A DNA stretch of 64,000 bases from Rhizorhabdus histidinilytica (GCF_900167915.1 NZ_FUYM01000004.1:1-64000), one strand, 5' to 3'. Counted from the stretch's first letter, positions 19,040 to 27,642 are shown. The notes: generated by a model from the letters alone, not told the origin. A program made the numbers and translations.

Positions 19040-19372
19040 ATGAAGAAATTGTTCGTCCTTGGCAGCGCGGCCCTGCTCTCTATGGGCGCCCTCACGGCGC
19101 CCGCCTCGGCGCAGAGCGCCTCGCACATCCTGCGCGGCGCAGGCATTGGCGCTGCCGGCGGCGTGATCGCAGGCGCGGTCATTCCCGGCCTCTCGATCGG
19201 CGAAGGTGCGCTGGTCGGCGGCGCAGGCGGCGTGCTGTACAACACGCTGATCAACAAGGAACACCGCACCTATCGCGGTCGCAGCTATCGCGGCACCACC
19301 CGCTACAGCAGCAGTCGCAGCGCCCGTACGGTCGCCGCGACCCCGCAATATCGCAGCTACCGGGCCAACTGA
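19040..19372 (+). CDS. Secreted glycine-zipper protein (paralogue A)
   Basis: 110 residues with AAAGGA just upstream of the ATG. A signal peptide ends at ASAQS. The mature N-terminus is a glycine zipper: HILRGAGIGAAGGVIAGAVI followed by PGLSIGEGALVGGAGGVLY, able to span or insert into membranes. The C-terminal tail is Arg/Ser/Tyr-rich. A close paralogue with an almost identical zipper lies at 25690-25980; only the tails differ. Confidence 0.75.
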   Translation: MKKLFVLGSAALLSMGALTAPASAQSASHILRGAGIGAAGGVIAGAVIPGLSIGEGALVGGAGGVLYNTLINKEHRTYRGRSYRGTTRYSSSRSARTVAATPQYRSYRAN

Positions 19373-19385
19373 CGGCAGCCCGCAG

Positions 19386-20351
19386 ATGAGCGGCGGACCG
19401 GCGCGAGCGCTATGGCTGCTGGCGCCGGTCCTGCTCGCGCCGGTTTTTCCAGCAACGACGGTCCCGGCCGCCCCGCCCAGGCAACCGCCGCCTTTCACCG
19501 GTGAGCTTCGGCTCGACATGGACGATCCGGTGATCGAGGTCCGGGTCGGCGACGTACCGCTGCGGTTGCGCGTCGCGCTCGACCAGAAACGGCTGATCGA
19601 GCTCAACCCCGATGCGGCCGACCGGCTTGCCGCCGACCCGCCCGATCGGCGCTTCCGCTTCGAGTCGGGCTTCGATGCGCTGGTGGGACGCGAGAGGCTC
19701 AAGGGCATCCAGGCCGCGGCGCCGATCACCCTCAACGACCGGCGGATGCTGGTGACGATCGCGTCGCATGGCCGCGACTGTTGCGCGGGCGTCGACGGGG
19801 AGATCGGGATCGGGCTGCTCCCTTATGCCACGATTCGCTTCGAACGGCCGGGCGCCCGCCCGCCCGAGCGGACCGCCGACTTCCTGATCGACGATAATGA
19901 CGAACACGGGCCCCAGGCCGGCGTCACGGTGGGACGCGACACGATCTTTGTCCAATTCTCGCTGCAGCGCCCCGAAAGCGTCGCCACCGCCTCGGCCGGG
20001 GCGATCCTCGCCCGCGCGCAGGGCGGGCGGCTGACGGACGGCGGATCGGTGGTCGCGGCGTTCGGCATCGAGCGCCCGATCTCGATCCTCGACTTCGACC
20101 GGCCCGCCGCGATCGCCGGCTTCCGCTATCCGCGGATCGCGGTCCGCACCGCCGATTTCGGCGGGCGACATGTCTTCCCGGTCGATCCGTCCGAGCCGCA
20201 GGACATCGTCGTCGCGAAGAAGGTCCCACTGCAGGAAGCATGGCCGGTCGTGCTGGTCGCGCGCGACCGGCTCGATCGCTGCGGCGAAGCCGCCTATGAC
20301 GGAAATCGCCACATATTGACGCTGCGCTGCGCCGTCGAAGGAGAGGATTGA
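19386..20351 (+). CDS. Secreted protein, possibly a degenerate aspartic-protease fold
   Basis: 321 residues with an N-terminal signal segment (LWLLAPVLLAPVFPATTVPA). The first domain (VIEVRVGDVPLRLRVALDQK, then LIELNPDAADRL) has the strand pattern of retropepsin-like proteins, but the catalytic DTGA/DTGS is replaced by ALDQ, so proteolysis is unlikely. Two adjacent Cys (RDCCAGVDGEIGIG) precede a segment that resembles a second lobe. The family is not recognised. It overlaps the following S41 peptidase gene by one base (TGATG), so the two products probably act together in the periplasm. Confidence 0.5.
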   Translation: MSGGPARALWLLAPVLLAPVFPATTVPAAPPRQPPPFTGELRLDMDDPVIEVRVGDVPLRLRVALDQKRLIELNPDAADRLAADPPDRRFRFESGFDALVGRERLKGIQAAAPITLNDRRMLVTIASHGRDCCAGVDGEIGIGLLPYATIRFERPGARPPERTADFLIDDNDEHGPQAGVTVGRDTIFVQFSLQRPESVATASAGAILARAQGGRLTDGGSVVAAFGIERPISILDFDRPAAIAGFRYPRIAVRTADFGGRHVFPVDPSEPQDIVVAKKVPLQEAWPVVLVARDRLDRCGEAAYDGNRHILTLRCAVEGED

Positions 20352-21280
20352 TGCGCGCCCTGCCCCGCCTCGCCCTGCTGGCGAGCCTGTTCGTCGCGGC
20401 GAACGGCCCCGTCCTGGCGCGGGAGACTCCGCTCAACGAGCGGGTGTTTGACCGCGCCTGGGAACTGGTCGCCGACCGCTATTGGGATCCGAAGATGGGC
20501 GGCAACGACTGGGGCCAGATCCGCGACCGCTTCTACCCGCAAGCGATCGCCGCCGGCAGCGAGAAGCAGCTCTACGCCGTGATCAACCGGATGCTCGACC
20601 AGCTCGACGACAGCCATGTCTATGCGACCAGCCCGAGCGAGCTCGCTCGGTTGAAGGAGCCGCCCGAGGACGGCGACGAACCGGCCGCGCGCCGCATGGT
20701 GCGCCTGGACGGCGGGCTGCTGCTGCTCGCCTTCGACCAGTTCGATCCGGGCGACGACCGCTGGATCCGGCGGGCGATCGCGGAGACCCCAGACCTGCGC
20801 GGCGTGATCCTCGACCTGCGCAACAACAGCGGCGGACGCGACGACGTGCTCGACAGGATCGCCGGCACCTTCACCCGCGAACGACGGGTGCTGGTCCGGC
20901 TCAGCGGGAAGCGCGACATCGAGGAGAAGACGCGCGGATCGGGCGCCAACGCCTATCTCGGCCCGCTCGCGGTGATCGTCGGCCCCGATACGGCGAGCGC
21001 GGCGGAGATCCTGGCCTATTTCCTCGACGAGAACGGCGCCTTCACCATCGGCCAGCGCAGCGCGGGCGCGGTGACCGGCGGCGTCGACCACGGGCTGCCC
21101 GGCGGCGGGCGGATCACGATCGCCGAATATGACGTCCGCACCGCCAGCGGCAAGCGGCTCGAAGGCGACGGCTTCACCCCGCGCTACCGCGTGTCGGTGG
21201 CGAAGAAGCCCAACGACCTGGCGCTGGCCAAGGCGATAGCGCTGCTGAAGGGCGCCGGCTCGCGCGAAGCTCGCCCTTGA
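20351..21280 (+). CDS. S41-family (C-terminal processing-like) peptidase, PDZ-less
   Basis: 309 residues with a signal peptide (RLALLASLFVAANGPVLA). An N-terminal helical part (FDRAWELVADRYWDP...LDQLDDSHVYATSP) and GVILDLRNNSGGRDDVL identify the S41 fold. TASAAEILAYFLDENG carries the nucleophile Ser, followed by GQRSAGAVTGG. The Lys of the classical Ctp Ser-Lys dyad is absent after the nucleophile, and there is no PDZ domain, which fits the tricorn-like S41B group. A periplasmic location is likely, coupled to the preceding gene. Confidence 0.8.
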   Translation: MRALPRLALLASLFVAANGPVLARETPLNERVFDRAWELVADRYWDPKMGGNDWGQIRDRFYPQAIAAGSEKQLYAVINRMLDQLDDSHVYATSPSELARLKEPPEDGDEPAARRMVRLDGGLLLLAFDQFDPGDDRWIRRAIAETPDLRGVILDLRNNSGGRDDVLDRIAGTFTRERRVLVRLSGKRDIEEKTRGSGANAYLGPLAVIVGPDTASAAEILAYFLDENGAFTIGQRSAGAVTGGVDHGLPGGGRITIAEYDVRTASGKRLEGDGFTPRYRVSVAKKPNDLALAKAIALLKGAGSREARP

Positions 21281-21311
21281 ACTACGCCCGCGCCCATGCT
21301 TGGGGCGGGAC

Positions 21312-21911
21312 ATGGCCATCCGCACCCTCTTCGTCACCCGCCTCTACGAGGCGATGATCGACAATCCCGCCCTGATCGAGGAACTGGAGGACTCGGTCCG
21401 CATGCTCGCGGCGGAGGACCGGGCGGGCCAGGGCTGGTCGAAGGCGCACGGCTATCGCGGCTACACCTCCTATGCCTCGCTCAACGACCTGCCCGCGCGC
21501 GATCCGGTGATCGCCGAGCTGGCGAAGCTGCTCAACGGCCATGTCCGCCGCTTCGCGGAGCAATCGCATCTCGACCTCGGCCGCCGGCTCCGGCTCGACA
21601 GCCTGTGGGTCAATCTGATGAAGCCGGGCGCGACCCATTCGGGCCATATCCACCCGCACAGCGTGATCTCCGGCACCTTCTACGTGTGCGTGCCGCCGGG
21701 ATCGGGCGGGCTGAAGCTGGAGGACCCGCGCCTGCCGCTGATGATGGCCGCGCCGCCGCGCACCCCCGACGCGCCCGAGGACAGCCGCAGCTTCGTCTAT
21801 GCCGAGCCGAAGCCCGGCATGGTGCTGCTGTGGGAAAGCTGGCTGCGCCACGAAGTGCCGCCCAGCACCGCCAAGGGCGACCGGATCAGCATCAGCTTCA
21901 ATTATAGCTGA
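21312..21911 (+). CDS. TIGR02466-type putative 2-oxoglutarate/Fe(II) oxygenase
   Basis: 199 residues from MAIRTLFVT, with GGGGCGGG upstream. The double-stranded beta-helix motif is visible: HSGHIHPHSVISGTFYVCVP supplies the first metal His positions, and GMVLLWESWLRHEVPPS with ISISFNYS near the C-terminus supplies the distal His and closing strands. The family is assumed to hydroxylate a substrate using iron and 2-oxoglutarate; the substrate is unknown. A REP-like element follows. Confidence 0.75.
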   Translation: MAIRTLFVTRLYEAMIDNPALIEELEDSVRMLAAEDRAGQGWSKAHGYRGYTSYASLNDLPARDPVIAELAKLLNGHVRRFAEQSHLDLGRRLRLDSLWVNLMKPGATHSGHIHPHSVISGTFYVCVPPGSGGLKLEDPRLPLMMAAPPRTPDAPEDSRSFVYAEPKPGMVLLWESWLRHEVPPSTAKGDRISISFNYS

Positions 21912-21927
21912 GCGCGCTCGCTCTATC

Positions 21928-22011
21928 CCGTCACCCCGGCGGAGGCCGGGGTCTCGGGAGAGGAGCGCTGCCCTTCACCTCCTGAGATCCCGGCCTCCGC
22001 CGGCATGACGG
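21928..22011. repeat. REP-like paired palindrome (copy 2)
   Basis: CCGTCACCCCGGCGGAGGCC (from 21928) is mirrored by the reverse complement of CCGTCATGCCGGCGGAGGCC ending at 22011. Each arm can itself form a hairpin (CCCCGGCGGAGGCCGGGG). It separates the oxygenase gene from the convergent VOC gene and may also terminate transcription. Confidence 0.8.
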
Positions 22012-22024
22012 ACAAAGGAGAGGT

Positions 22025-22810
22025 TCAGCCCTTGCGCGGGCCGGCGATCGAGAACATCGCGCCCTGCGGGTCGAGCGCGTTGATGATCCAGGCGCCGCCC
22101 GGAACCTCCTGCGGGCCGAACAGCACGCTGCCACCGTTCGCCGTGATCCGGCCTTGCGCCGCGTCGATGTCGTCGACGTGGAAGTAGAAGGTCCAATAGG
22201 GGTTCGGCGCCTGCGCGTCGGTCATCATCCCGCCGACGGTGACGCCGCATTCGGTCGGGCCCGACACCGGCTCCATCGCAAACATCTGATAGGTGCCCAT
22301 CGGCCCCATATCGAGCGCGTCGGTGGCCGACCAGCCGAACTGGCCGGCGTAGAAATCGAAGCCGGCCTTGCCGTCGCTGCTGTGCAGTTCGTGCCAGTCG
22401 ATCGCGCCGACCGTGCCCATCGGCACCGGCGGCATATCCATGCCTTCCGGCTGCATCAGGTTGAACATCGCGCCCTGCGGATCGGCGCAGACCGCGAAGC
22501 GGCCGATGGTCGGGATCATCTCCGGCTCGCGATAGACCTTGCCGCCGCCGGCGCGGACCTTCTCCACCGCCGCGTCGATGTCGCTGGCATGGATATAGCC
22601 GACCCAGCAGGGCTTCATGCCCTGGTCGCGGGCCTCCTTCGGAATCGACATGATCCCCCCGACCCCGCGGCCGCCCGCCTCGACGATCATATAGGGATCC
22701 TCGGGCGGGCCGAAGGGCGACAGCGTCCAGCCGACCACGTCCCTGTAGAAGGCCTCGGCCGCGGCGCGGTCGTTGGTCATCAATTCGTACCAGAAGAATT
22801 TGCTGGCCAT
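22025..22810 (-). CDS. VOC-family protein, two glyoxalase-like modules
   Basis: 261 residues from MASKFFWYEL, with GGGAGAGAC upstream. Two tandem vicinal-oxygen-chelate modules are seen: residues 5-122 (WYELMTNDRAAAEAFYRDVV ... FAVCADPQGAMFNLMQP) and 138-258 (IDWHELHSSDGKAGFDFYAG ... IINALDPQGAMFSIAGP). Similar tandem proteins act as hydroxylases, glyoxalases or antibiotic-binding proteins; no function is assigned. It sits 14 bp after another VOC gene in the same direction. Confidence 0.85.
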   Translation of the reverse strand: MASKFFWYELMTNDRAAAEAFYRDVVGWTLSPFGPPEDPYMIVEAGGRGVGGIMSIPKEARDQGMKPCWVGYIHASDIDAAVEKVRAGGGKVYREPEMIPTIGRFAVCADPQGAMFNLMQPEGMDMPPVPMGTVGAIDWHELHSSDGKAGFDFYAGQFGWSATDALDMGPMGTYQMFAMEPVSGPTECGVTVGGMMTDAQAPNPYWTFYFHVDDIDAAQGRITANGGSVLFGPQEVPGGAWIINALDPQGAMFSIAGPRKG

Positions 22811-22824
22811 GATGTCTCTCCCGT

Positions 22825-23295
22825 TCAGGCGTTGGCGACGGCTTTCTCGATCGTCGCGATATCGATCTTCACCATCTTGAACACTTCGGCCATGGCGGCG
22901 CGGGACTTGGCCGGGTCCGCCAGGATCTTCCCCATATTCTCGGGCACGATCTGCCAGTTCAGGCCGTAGCGATCGGCCAGCCAGCCGCATTGCTGCGCGG
23001 CGCCGCCGGCGAGCAGCCCGTCCCACACCCGATCGAGCTCCGCCTGGTCGTGCGCGCCGAACGACATCGACACCGCCAGTCCATATTCGGCGTCCATGCC
23101 GCCGTTGAGCGCCTGCATCTTCTGGCCGGCCAGGGTGAACTCGACCAGCAGCACGTCGCCGACCTTGGGCCCCGGCGAATCGACGGTGGCGCGATGGACG
23201 GCGTCGACATGGGAATCGGGCAGGATCGAGCAGTAGAAGCGCGCGGCCTCCTCGGCCTGGTCCTTGAACCACAGGCAGGGGGTAATCCGGGACAT
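22825..23295 (-). CDS. PhnB-like VOC protein
   Basis: 156 residues from MSRITPCLWF, preceded by AAGGAGG. It has the PhnB/3-demethylubiquinone-methyltransferase-like VOC fold: CLWFKDQAEEAARFYCSILP, VEFTLAGQKMQALNGG, then WLADRYGLNWQIVP. Members are often listed as 3-dmu-9 methyltransferase-like, although the fold contains no methyltransferase. It forms a two-gene operon with the tandem VOC protein. Confidence 0.85.
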   Translation of the reverse strand: MSRITPCLWFKDQAEEAARFYCSILPDSHVDAVHRATVDSPGPKVGDVLLVEFTLAGQKMQALNGGMDAEYGLAVSMSFGAHDQAELDRVWDGLLAGGAAQQCGWLADRYGLNWQIVPENMGKILADPAKSRAAMAEVFKMVKIDIATIEKAVANA

Positions 23296-23423
23296 GGCAT
23301 CCTCCTTCGTCACGATGCGATCGATGGGGTTTCATACCCCAACATCGCTACGACGAACCCATCGCCCCCTATCCGACAGCCGTGCGAATTTTTTGCGACG
23401 GCCCGAGGCCGCCGCCCATCAGG

Positions 23424-23960
23424 TCATCCGTGCGGAGAGGCGAAGCGCCGCAACTTGACGACCGGCTTGCCCTTATATTCGGCGTTGCCGATCGGATGAT
23501 AGCCCAGCTTCTCCGCCACGCGAAGCGACGGTCCGTTGGCGGGATCGACGATGCACACCGTGCGATCGGGGGAGAAGGCGACCTCCATCCAGCGCAGCAC
23601 CGCCTGCGCCGCCTCGGTCGCGTAGCCGCGGCCATGGACCTCGGTCGACATCATCCAGGCCATCTCGGGGAAGGGATCGAAGTCGTCGCCGAGACCGCGA
23701 TGGAAATCGGCGAGGCCGACCTCCCCGATCACCCGGCCACCCTGCTTCTCCTCGACGATCAGCATGCCGTAGCCGAGCAGCGACCAGTGGCCCGCGAAGC
23801 GCAGCAGCCGGTGCCACGTATCCTCGCGGCTCATCGGATTCTGGTAGATCATCCGCACCGCCTCGGGATCGCTGGTCAGCGCGCAGCAATCCTCATAGTC
23901 GCTGATCCGGTGCGGCCGCAGGACGAGCCGCGCCGTCTCGATCGTCGGGCCGAGGCTCAT
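23424..23960 (-). CDS. GNAT-family N-acetyltransferase (RimJ type)
   Basis: 178 residues. The start pattern (TIETARLVLRPHRISDYEDC) and the acetyl-CoA loop VHGRGYATEAAQAVLRW are typical of RimJ/RimL-like GNATs; NGPSLRVAEKLGYHPIG is the C-terminal signature. The substrate is unknown. Its ATG overlaps the stop of the upstream SH3 protein by four bases, so they are coupled. Confidence 0.85.
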   Translation of the reverse strand: MSLGPTIETARLVLRPHRISDYEDCCALTSDPEAVRMIYQNPMSREDTWHRLLRFAGHWSLLGYGMLIVEEKQGGRVIGEVGLADFHRGLGDDFDPFPEMAWMMSTEVHGRGYATEAAQAVLRWMEVAFSPDRTVCIVDPANGPSLRVAEKLGYHPIGNAEYKGKPVVKLRRFASPHG

Positions 23961-24439
23961 TCGATCACCTCTCCCGGATCGACGCCGTAGATGTGCTCGA
24001 TCTGGATGTAGCCGCGTTTGCCGCCGACATCGAACAGGCACCAGTCGCTTTCGCACTTGCTGATCCGGCCGACGACGCCCGGCTCGGCGCGCCAATTGAG
24101 TTCCGAACCGGTGCTCGGATCGGCGTACATGCCGGCCGGCGCGTCGCCAGTGACGACCGCCGTGCGGGTCGCGCTCAGCAGCGTCGCGAGCATCCAGCCC
24201 TCGGTCCCGTCCTGCTCGCGGATACGGCGCCAGTTGCCGTAGACCTGAACCACCTGCACCGGCAGATCGCGGCGGCGATAGCGCCAGGTGGCGGGATAAG
24301 TGCGCTCGGGCCCGGTACGCAGCATCGCGTCGCCGGTCGCGATCGAGGCCCAATAGGGTACGCGGCGCTCCTGCGCCTCCCCCGCCCCTGCGATCAGCAA
24401 CGCGCCCAGCAGCGTCCAGCCCAGTTTCTTCACCATCAT
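23957..24439 (-). CDS. Secreted bacterial SH3-domain protein
   Basis: 160 residues with a signal peptide (KLGWTLLGALLIAGAGEAQ). Two SH3_3-type barrels are suggested: one around MLRTGPERTYPATWRYRRRD through GTEGWMLATLLS, the second around NWRAEPGVVGRISKCESDW through GKRGYIQIEHIYGV. Such domains bind peptides or the cell wall in the periplasm. It is the first gene of a pair with the GNAT. Confidence 0.75.
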   Translation of the reverse strand: MMVKKLGWTLLGALLIAGAGEAQERRVPYWASIATGDAMLRTGPERTYPATWRYRRRDLPVQVVQVYGNWRRIREQDGTEGWMLATLLSATRTAVVTGDAPAGMYADPSTGSELNWRAEPGVVGRISKCESDWCLFDVGGKRGYIQIEHIYGVDPGEVIE

Positions 24440-24556
24440 TCCCCAATCGGCACCTCCCCCCATAGTAGAGGGCGGCCATCGCGGTTCAAGGGCCTCAGGC
24501 CCGAGAGTCGAGACGCCCCGCTTGCGCTCGGCGCCGGCCGGGATTAGCGACAGCCC

Positions 24557-25555
24557 ATGACCGAGCAAGAGCGCCCCCGCCATCCCAAGCTGGTCGTCAC
24601 CCGCCGCCTTCCTCCACAGATCGAGGCGCGGATGAGCGAACTGTTCGACGTCGAGCTGAGCGAGGACGATCTTGCGTTGAATCCGCAGGCGCTCGCCGCC
24701 GCCGCGGCACGTTGCGACGTGCTCGTCCCGACCATCACCGACCATGTCGACGCCGACATCATCGCGGCGGGCCGTGGCAGGCTGCGGCTGATCGCCAATT
24801 TCGGCAATGGCGTCGACCATATCGACCTGAAGGCCGCGCGCGCCGCGGGCATCATCGTCACCAACACCCCCGGCGTCCTGACCGAGGACACCGCCGACAT
24901 GACGATGGCGCTGATCCTGTCGGTGCCGCGGCGGCTGGCCGAGGGCGAGAAGCTGGTACGCTCGGGAAACTGGACCGGCTGGAGCCCTGCTTCGATGCTC
25001 GGCCATCGCGTGTCGGGCAAGCGGCTCGGCATCGTCGGCATGGGCCGGATCGGCCGCGCCGTCGCCCGCCGCGCCGCCGCCTTCAACCTGACGGTGAGCT
25101 ATCACAACCGCCACCGCCTGCCCGAGACGGTCGAGCAGGAGCTCGCCGCGCGTTACGAGCCCGATCTCGACCGGTTGCTGGTGGACAGCGACATCGTCAC
25201 GATCCACTGCCCGCACACGCCCGAGACCGAGAATCTGATCGACGCCCGGCGGCTCGCGCTGCTGTCCGAGCATCTCTATCTGATCAACACGGCGCGCGGC
25301 CCGATCATCGACGAGGAAGCGCTGCTCGACCGGCTGGAACGCGGCGCGATCGCGGGCGCTGGTCTCGACGTCTTCGCGCATGAGCCGGCGATCGATCCCC
25401 GGCTGCTCGCGCTCGACAATGTCGTGCTGCTGCCGCACATGGGCTCGGCCACCTTCGAAGGCCGCGCCGAGACCGGCGAGCGGGTGATCGCCAATATCCG
25501 CCAATGGGCCGACGGCCATCGCCCGCGCGACCAGGTGTTCGAAGGCTGGGTTTGA
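24557..25555 (+). CDS. D-isomer-specific 2-hydroxyacid dehydrogenase (glyoxylate/hydroxypyruvate reductase type)
   Basis: 332 residues. The NAD(P) motif GIVGMGRIGRAVARRAAAF is followed by the catalytic trio of the family: Arg in INTARGPIIDEEALLDRL, Glu in FAHEPAIDPRLL, and His in LLPHMGSATFEGR. LIANFGNGVDHIDLKAARA and NTPGVLTEDTADMTMALIL match glyoxylate reductases (GyaR-like). The substrate could be glyoxylate, hydroxypyruvate or another 2-oxoacid. The gene is apparently monocistronic. Confidence 0.88.
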   Translation: MTEQERPRHPKLVVTRRLPPQIEARMSELFDVELSEDDLALNPQALAAAAARCDVLVPTITDHVDADIIAAGRGRLRLIANFGNGVDHIDLKAARAAGIIVTNTPGVLTEDTADMTMALILSVPRRLAEGEKLVRSGNWTGWSPASMLGHRVSGKRLGIVGMGRIGRAVARRAAAFNLTVSYHNRHRLPETVEQELAARYEPDLDRLLVDSDIVTIHCPHTPETENLIDARRLALLSEHLYLINTARGPIIDEEALLDRLERGAIAGAGLDVFAHEPAIDPRLLALDNVVLLPHMGSATFEGRAETGERVIANIRQWADGHRPRDQVFEGWV

Positions 25556-25689
25556 AGCCCTGAGATGAACGAGGCTTTCAGCGCGCGTTCAGTTGACCTT
25601 TCCTATACGAAACAACGTCGGATGAACGGCGGAACCCATGTCGGGCGGCCACGTTTGTCAGGCACGCGTTTGCAGGAAGGGAAGTAGTC

Positions 25690-25980
25690 ATGAAGACGAT
25701 CAAGATCATTGCGGCGGTCTCCGCCCTGTCGGTCGCCGGTGCGGGCGCTCCCGCCTTTGCGCAGAGCGCCGAACATATTCTTCGCGGCGCCGGCATCGGC
25801 GCTGCCGGCGGCGTGGTCGCCGGTGCGGTGATCCCGGGCCTGTCGGTGGGCGAAGGCGCCCTGATCGGCGGCGCCGGTGGCGCGCTGGTCAACACCCTCA
25901 ACAAGGAACGCCGCTATTATCGCGATAGCCACGGCCGGAAATACTACATCGATAAGCACGGCCGTCGCCGTTATAAGTAA
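25690..25980 (+). CDS. Secreted glycine-zipper protein (paralogue B)
   Basis: 96 residues. A signal peptide ends at APAFAQ. The zipper EHILRGAGIGAAGGVVAGAV, then IPGLSVGEGALIGGAGGAL, differs from paralogue A (19040-19372) by a few conservative changes, while the tail is Tyr/Arg/Lys-rich (RYYRDSHGRKYYIDKHGRRR). AGGAAGGGAAG stands upstream of the ATG. It is followed by its own terminator. Confidence 0.75.
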   Translation: MKTIKIIAAVSALSVAGAGAPAFAQSAEHILRGAGIGAAGGVVAGAVIPGLSVGEGALIGGAGGALVNTLNKERRYYRDSHGRKYYIDKHGRRRYK

Positions 25981-26004
25981 GAGACCGAACGGATCGGCTC
26001 AGGA

Positions 26005-26036
26005 CCGCCCCCGCATGTCGGGGGCGGTTTTTCTTC
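26005..26036 (+). terminator. Intrinsic terminator
   Basis: CCGCCCCCG (26005-26013) and CGGGGGCGG (26019-26027) form a 9-bp stem with loop CATGT, followed by TTTTTCTTCT. It lies 25 bp after the glycine-zipper gene. Confidence 0.92.
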
Positions 26037-26040
26037 TACC

Positions 26041-26066
26041 GCCATCCCGGCGGAGGCCGGGATGGC
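26041..26066. repeat. REP-like single palindrome (copy 3, half element)
   Basis: GCCATCCCGG and CCGGGATGGC flank CGGAGG; this equals one arm of the paired copies at 15638 and 21928. It lies between two convergent genes. Confidence 0.75.
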
Positions 26067-26075
26067 GCCCGGTTC

Positions 26076-26903
26076 CTAACTTTTGATCTTCCAGCCGCGG
26101 TCGAGGGCCACATAATTGGCCCAGACGAGCAGCAGGTTGATCACCAGCAGGCTGATCGCTCCGATCAGGACCGGCGAGTCGGCGGTGCCGATGAAGCCGT
26201 AGCGGAAGCCCGAGATCACGTAGAAGAACGGGTTGGCGTGGCTCAGCGCCTGGAACACGCCGTGCAGGTTCTCGATCGAATAGAAGGTGCCCGACAGCAG
26301 CGACAGCGGCCCGACCACGAAATTCTGGATCGCGGCGCTATGGTCGAACTTGTCCGCCCAGATCGAGGTGAGCACCCCGATCAGACTGAGCAGCGTCGAT
26401 CCCATCACCCCGAACCATAGCACGGCGACGGGATGGACCGGGATCACGTCGACCCCTGGCCAGAACAACATCGCCACCCACAGCGCCAGTCCGACCAGGA
26501 TCGCGCGGGTCACCGCCGCGCCGACCAGCGCGGCCAGCATCTCGCCGGTCGACAAAGGCGGCATGAGATAATCGATGATCGTCCCCTGCATCTTGCCGAC
26601 CAGCAGCGAGAAGCTGGAATTGGCGAAGGCGGCGTTCATCATGCCCATCACGATCAGGCCCGGCGCGACGAAGGTGGCGAAGGGATGTCCCATCACCTCC
26701 CGCCCGCCGCGGCCGAGCGCGACGCTGAAAATGATCAGGTACAGCAGGGTGGTGAACGCCGGGGCCCAGATTGTCTGAAGCTGGACCTTGAAGAAACGCT
26801 TCACCTCCTTCACATAGAGGGCGCGCATTCCCCCCCAGTTGAAGAACGGGATCACCGGCTCGCCTGGCGTGGGAATCACGAATTTTTTGGGCTGGTCGCT
26901 CAT
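26076..26903 (-). CDS. ABC-2 type transporter permease
   Basis: 275 residues from MSDQPKKFVI, with an ATG two codons earlier as alternative. Six hydrophobic helices follow a cytosolic N-terminus (ALYVKEVKRFFKVQLQTIWA). The motif FVVGPLSLLSGTFYSIENL, then HANPFFYVISGFRYGFIG, is typical of the NodJ/DrrB-like ABC-2 permeases. It needs an ATPase subunit, but none lies next to it, so the partner must be encoded elsewhere. It is divergent from gcrA. Confidence 0.85.
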   Translation of the reverse strand: MSDQPKKFVIPTPGEPVIPFFNWGGMRALYVKEVKRFFKVQLQTIWAPAFTTLLYLIIFSVALGRGGREVMGHPFATFVAPGLIVMGMMNAAFANSSFSLLVGKMQGTIIDYLMPPLSTGEMLAALVGAAVTRAILVGLALWVAMLFWPGVDVIPVHPVAVLWFGVMGSTLLSLIGVLTSIWADKFDHSAAIQNFVVGPLSLLSGTFYSIENLHGVFQALSHANPFFYVISGFRYGFIGTADSPVLIGAISLLVINLLLVWANYVALDRGWKIKS

Positions 26904-26982
26904 GGGCATTTCGCCTATCGGCTCCCCGCCCCGCCTGCAAGAGCCTGGGGACGCCGGGCGCGGGCGCAGACGAGGTGAAAGC

Positions 26983-27642
26983 ATGTCCTGGACGGAAGAA
27001 CGGATAGACCAGCTCAAGCGCCTGTGGGGACAGGGGATGACGGCGAGCCAGATCGCCGACGAGCTTGGCGGCGTCAGCCGTAACGCGGTTATCGGCAAGG
27101 CCCATCGCCTGGGGCTCGAGGCACGTCCCTCTCCGGTGAAGGGCGGCGATGCCGCCGCATCGGGCGGTTCCAGCCCCGCCGCAGCGACGCCCGCTCCCGA
27201 AAAAGCCGCCGCGCCGCCGCCGCGCCCGGCCCCGACACCTGCCCCGGCCCCCGTGTCGCCGCCGCCCGCTGCCGCGGCGCCCGCCCCCGCGCCGACGACG
27301 CCGCAGCCGATCGTCCGCTCGATCGGCCCGGGCGGCTTCCAGCGCCAGGCCCCCGGTGAGCAGAGCAGCCCGATCCCGCCGGCACCGCCCCGCCGGCTGG
27401 TCCCTGCCAAGCCGTCGGCGGAGATGGCGGACAAGACCAGCCTGCTCGACCTCAACGACAAGGTCTGCAAATGGCCGCTCGGCCATCCGGGCGAGCCGGA
27501 CTTCCATTTCTGCGGCGAGCCGATCAATCCCGGCTTCCCCTATTGCCTCGAGCATTGCTCGGTCGCCTATCAGGCGCAGCTGCCGCGCCGCGACCGCCGG
27601 CCGCCGCCGCCCTTGCCCTTTGGCGGTCCGCGCGTCAGATAA
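26983..27642 (+). CDS. gcrA: GcrA cell-cycle regulator
   Basis: 219 residues. The N-terminal helix-turn-helix (SWTEERIDQLKRLWGQGMTA, then SQIADELGGVSRNAVIGKAH) recognises methylated GANTC promoters. A 100-residue Ala/Pro linker follows, and the C-terminal sigma70-binding domain contains KVCKWPLGHPGEPDFHFCGE. GcrA works with RNA polymerase and is tuned by CcrM adenine methylation; ccrM lies 5 kb downstream in this window. The linker is long for the family but of the usual composition. Confidence 0.96.
   Translation: MSWTEERIDQLKRLWGQGMTASQIADELGGVSRNAVIGKAHRLGLEARPSPVKGGDAAASGGSSPAAATPAPEKAAAPPPRPAPTPAPAPVSPPPAAAAPAPAPTTPQPIVRSIGPGGFQRQAPGEQSSPIPPAPPRRLVPAKPSAEMADKTSLLDLNDKVCKWPLGHPGEPDFHFCGEPINPGFPYCLEHCSVAYQAQLPRRDRRPPPPLPFGGPRVR

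Noticed and set aside
24440-25519. Long minus-strand frame upstream of the SH3 protein
   Set aside because: It is the complement of the 2-hydroxyacid dehydrogenase; the SH3 gene starts at 24439 with its own signal peptide.
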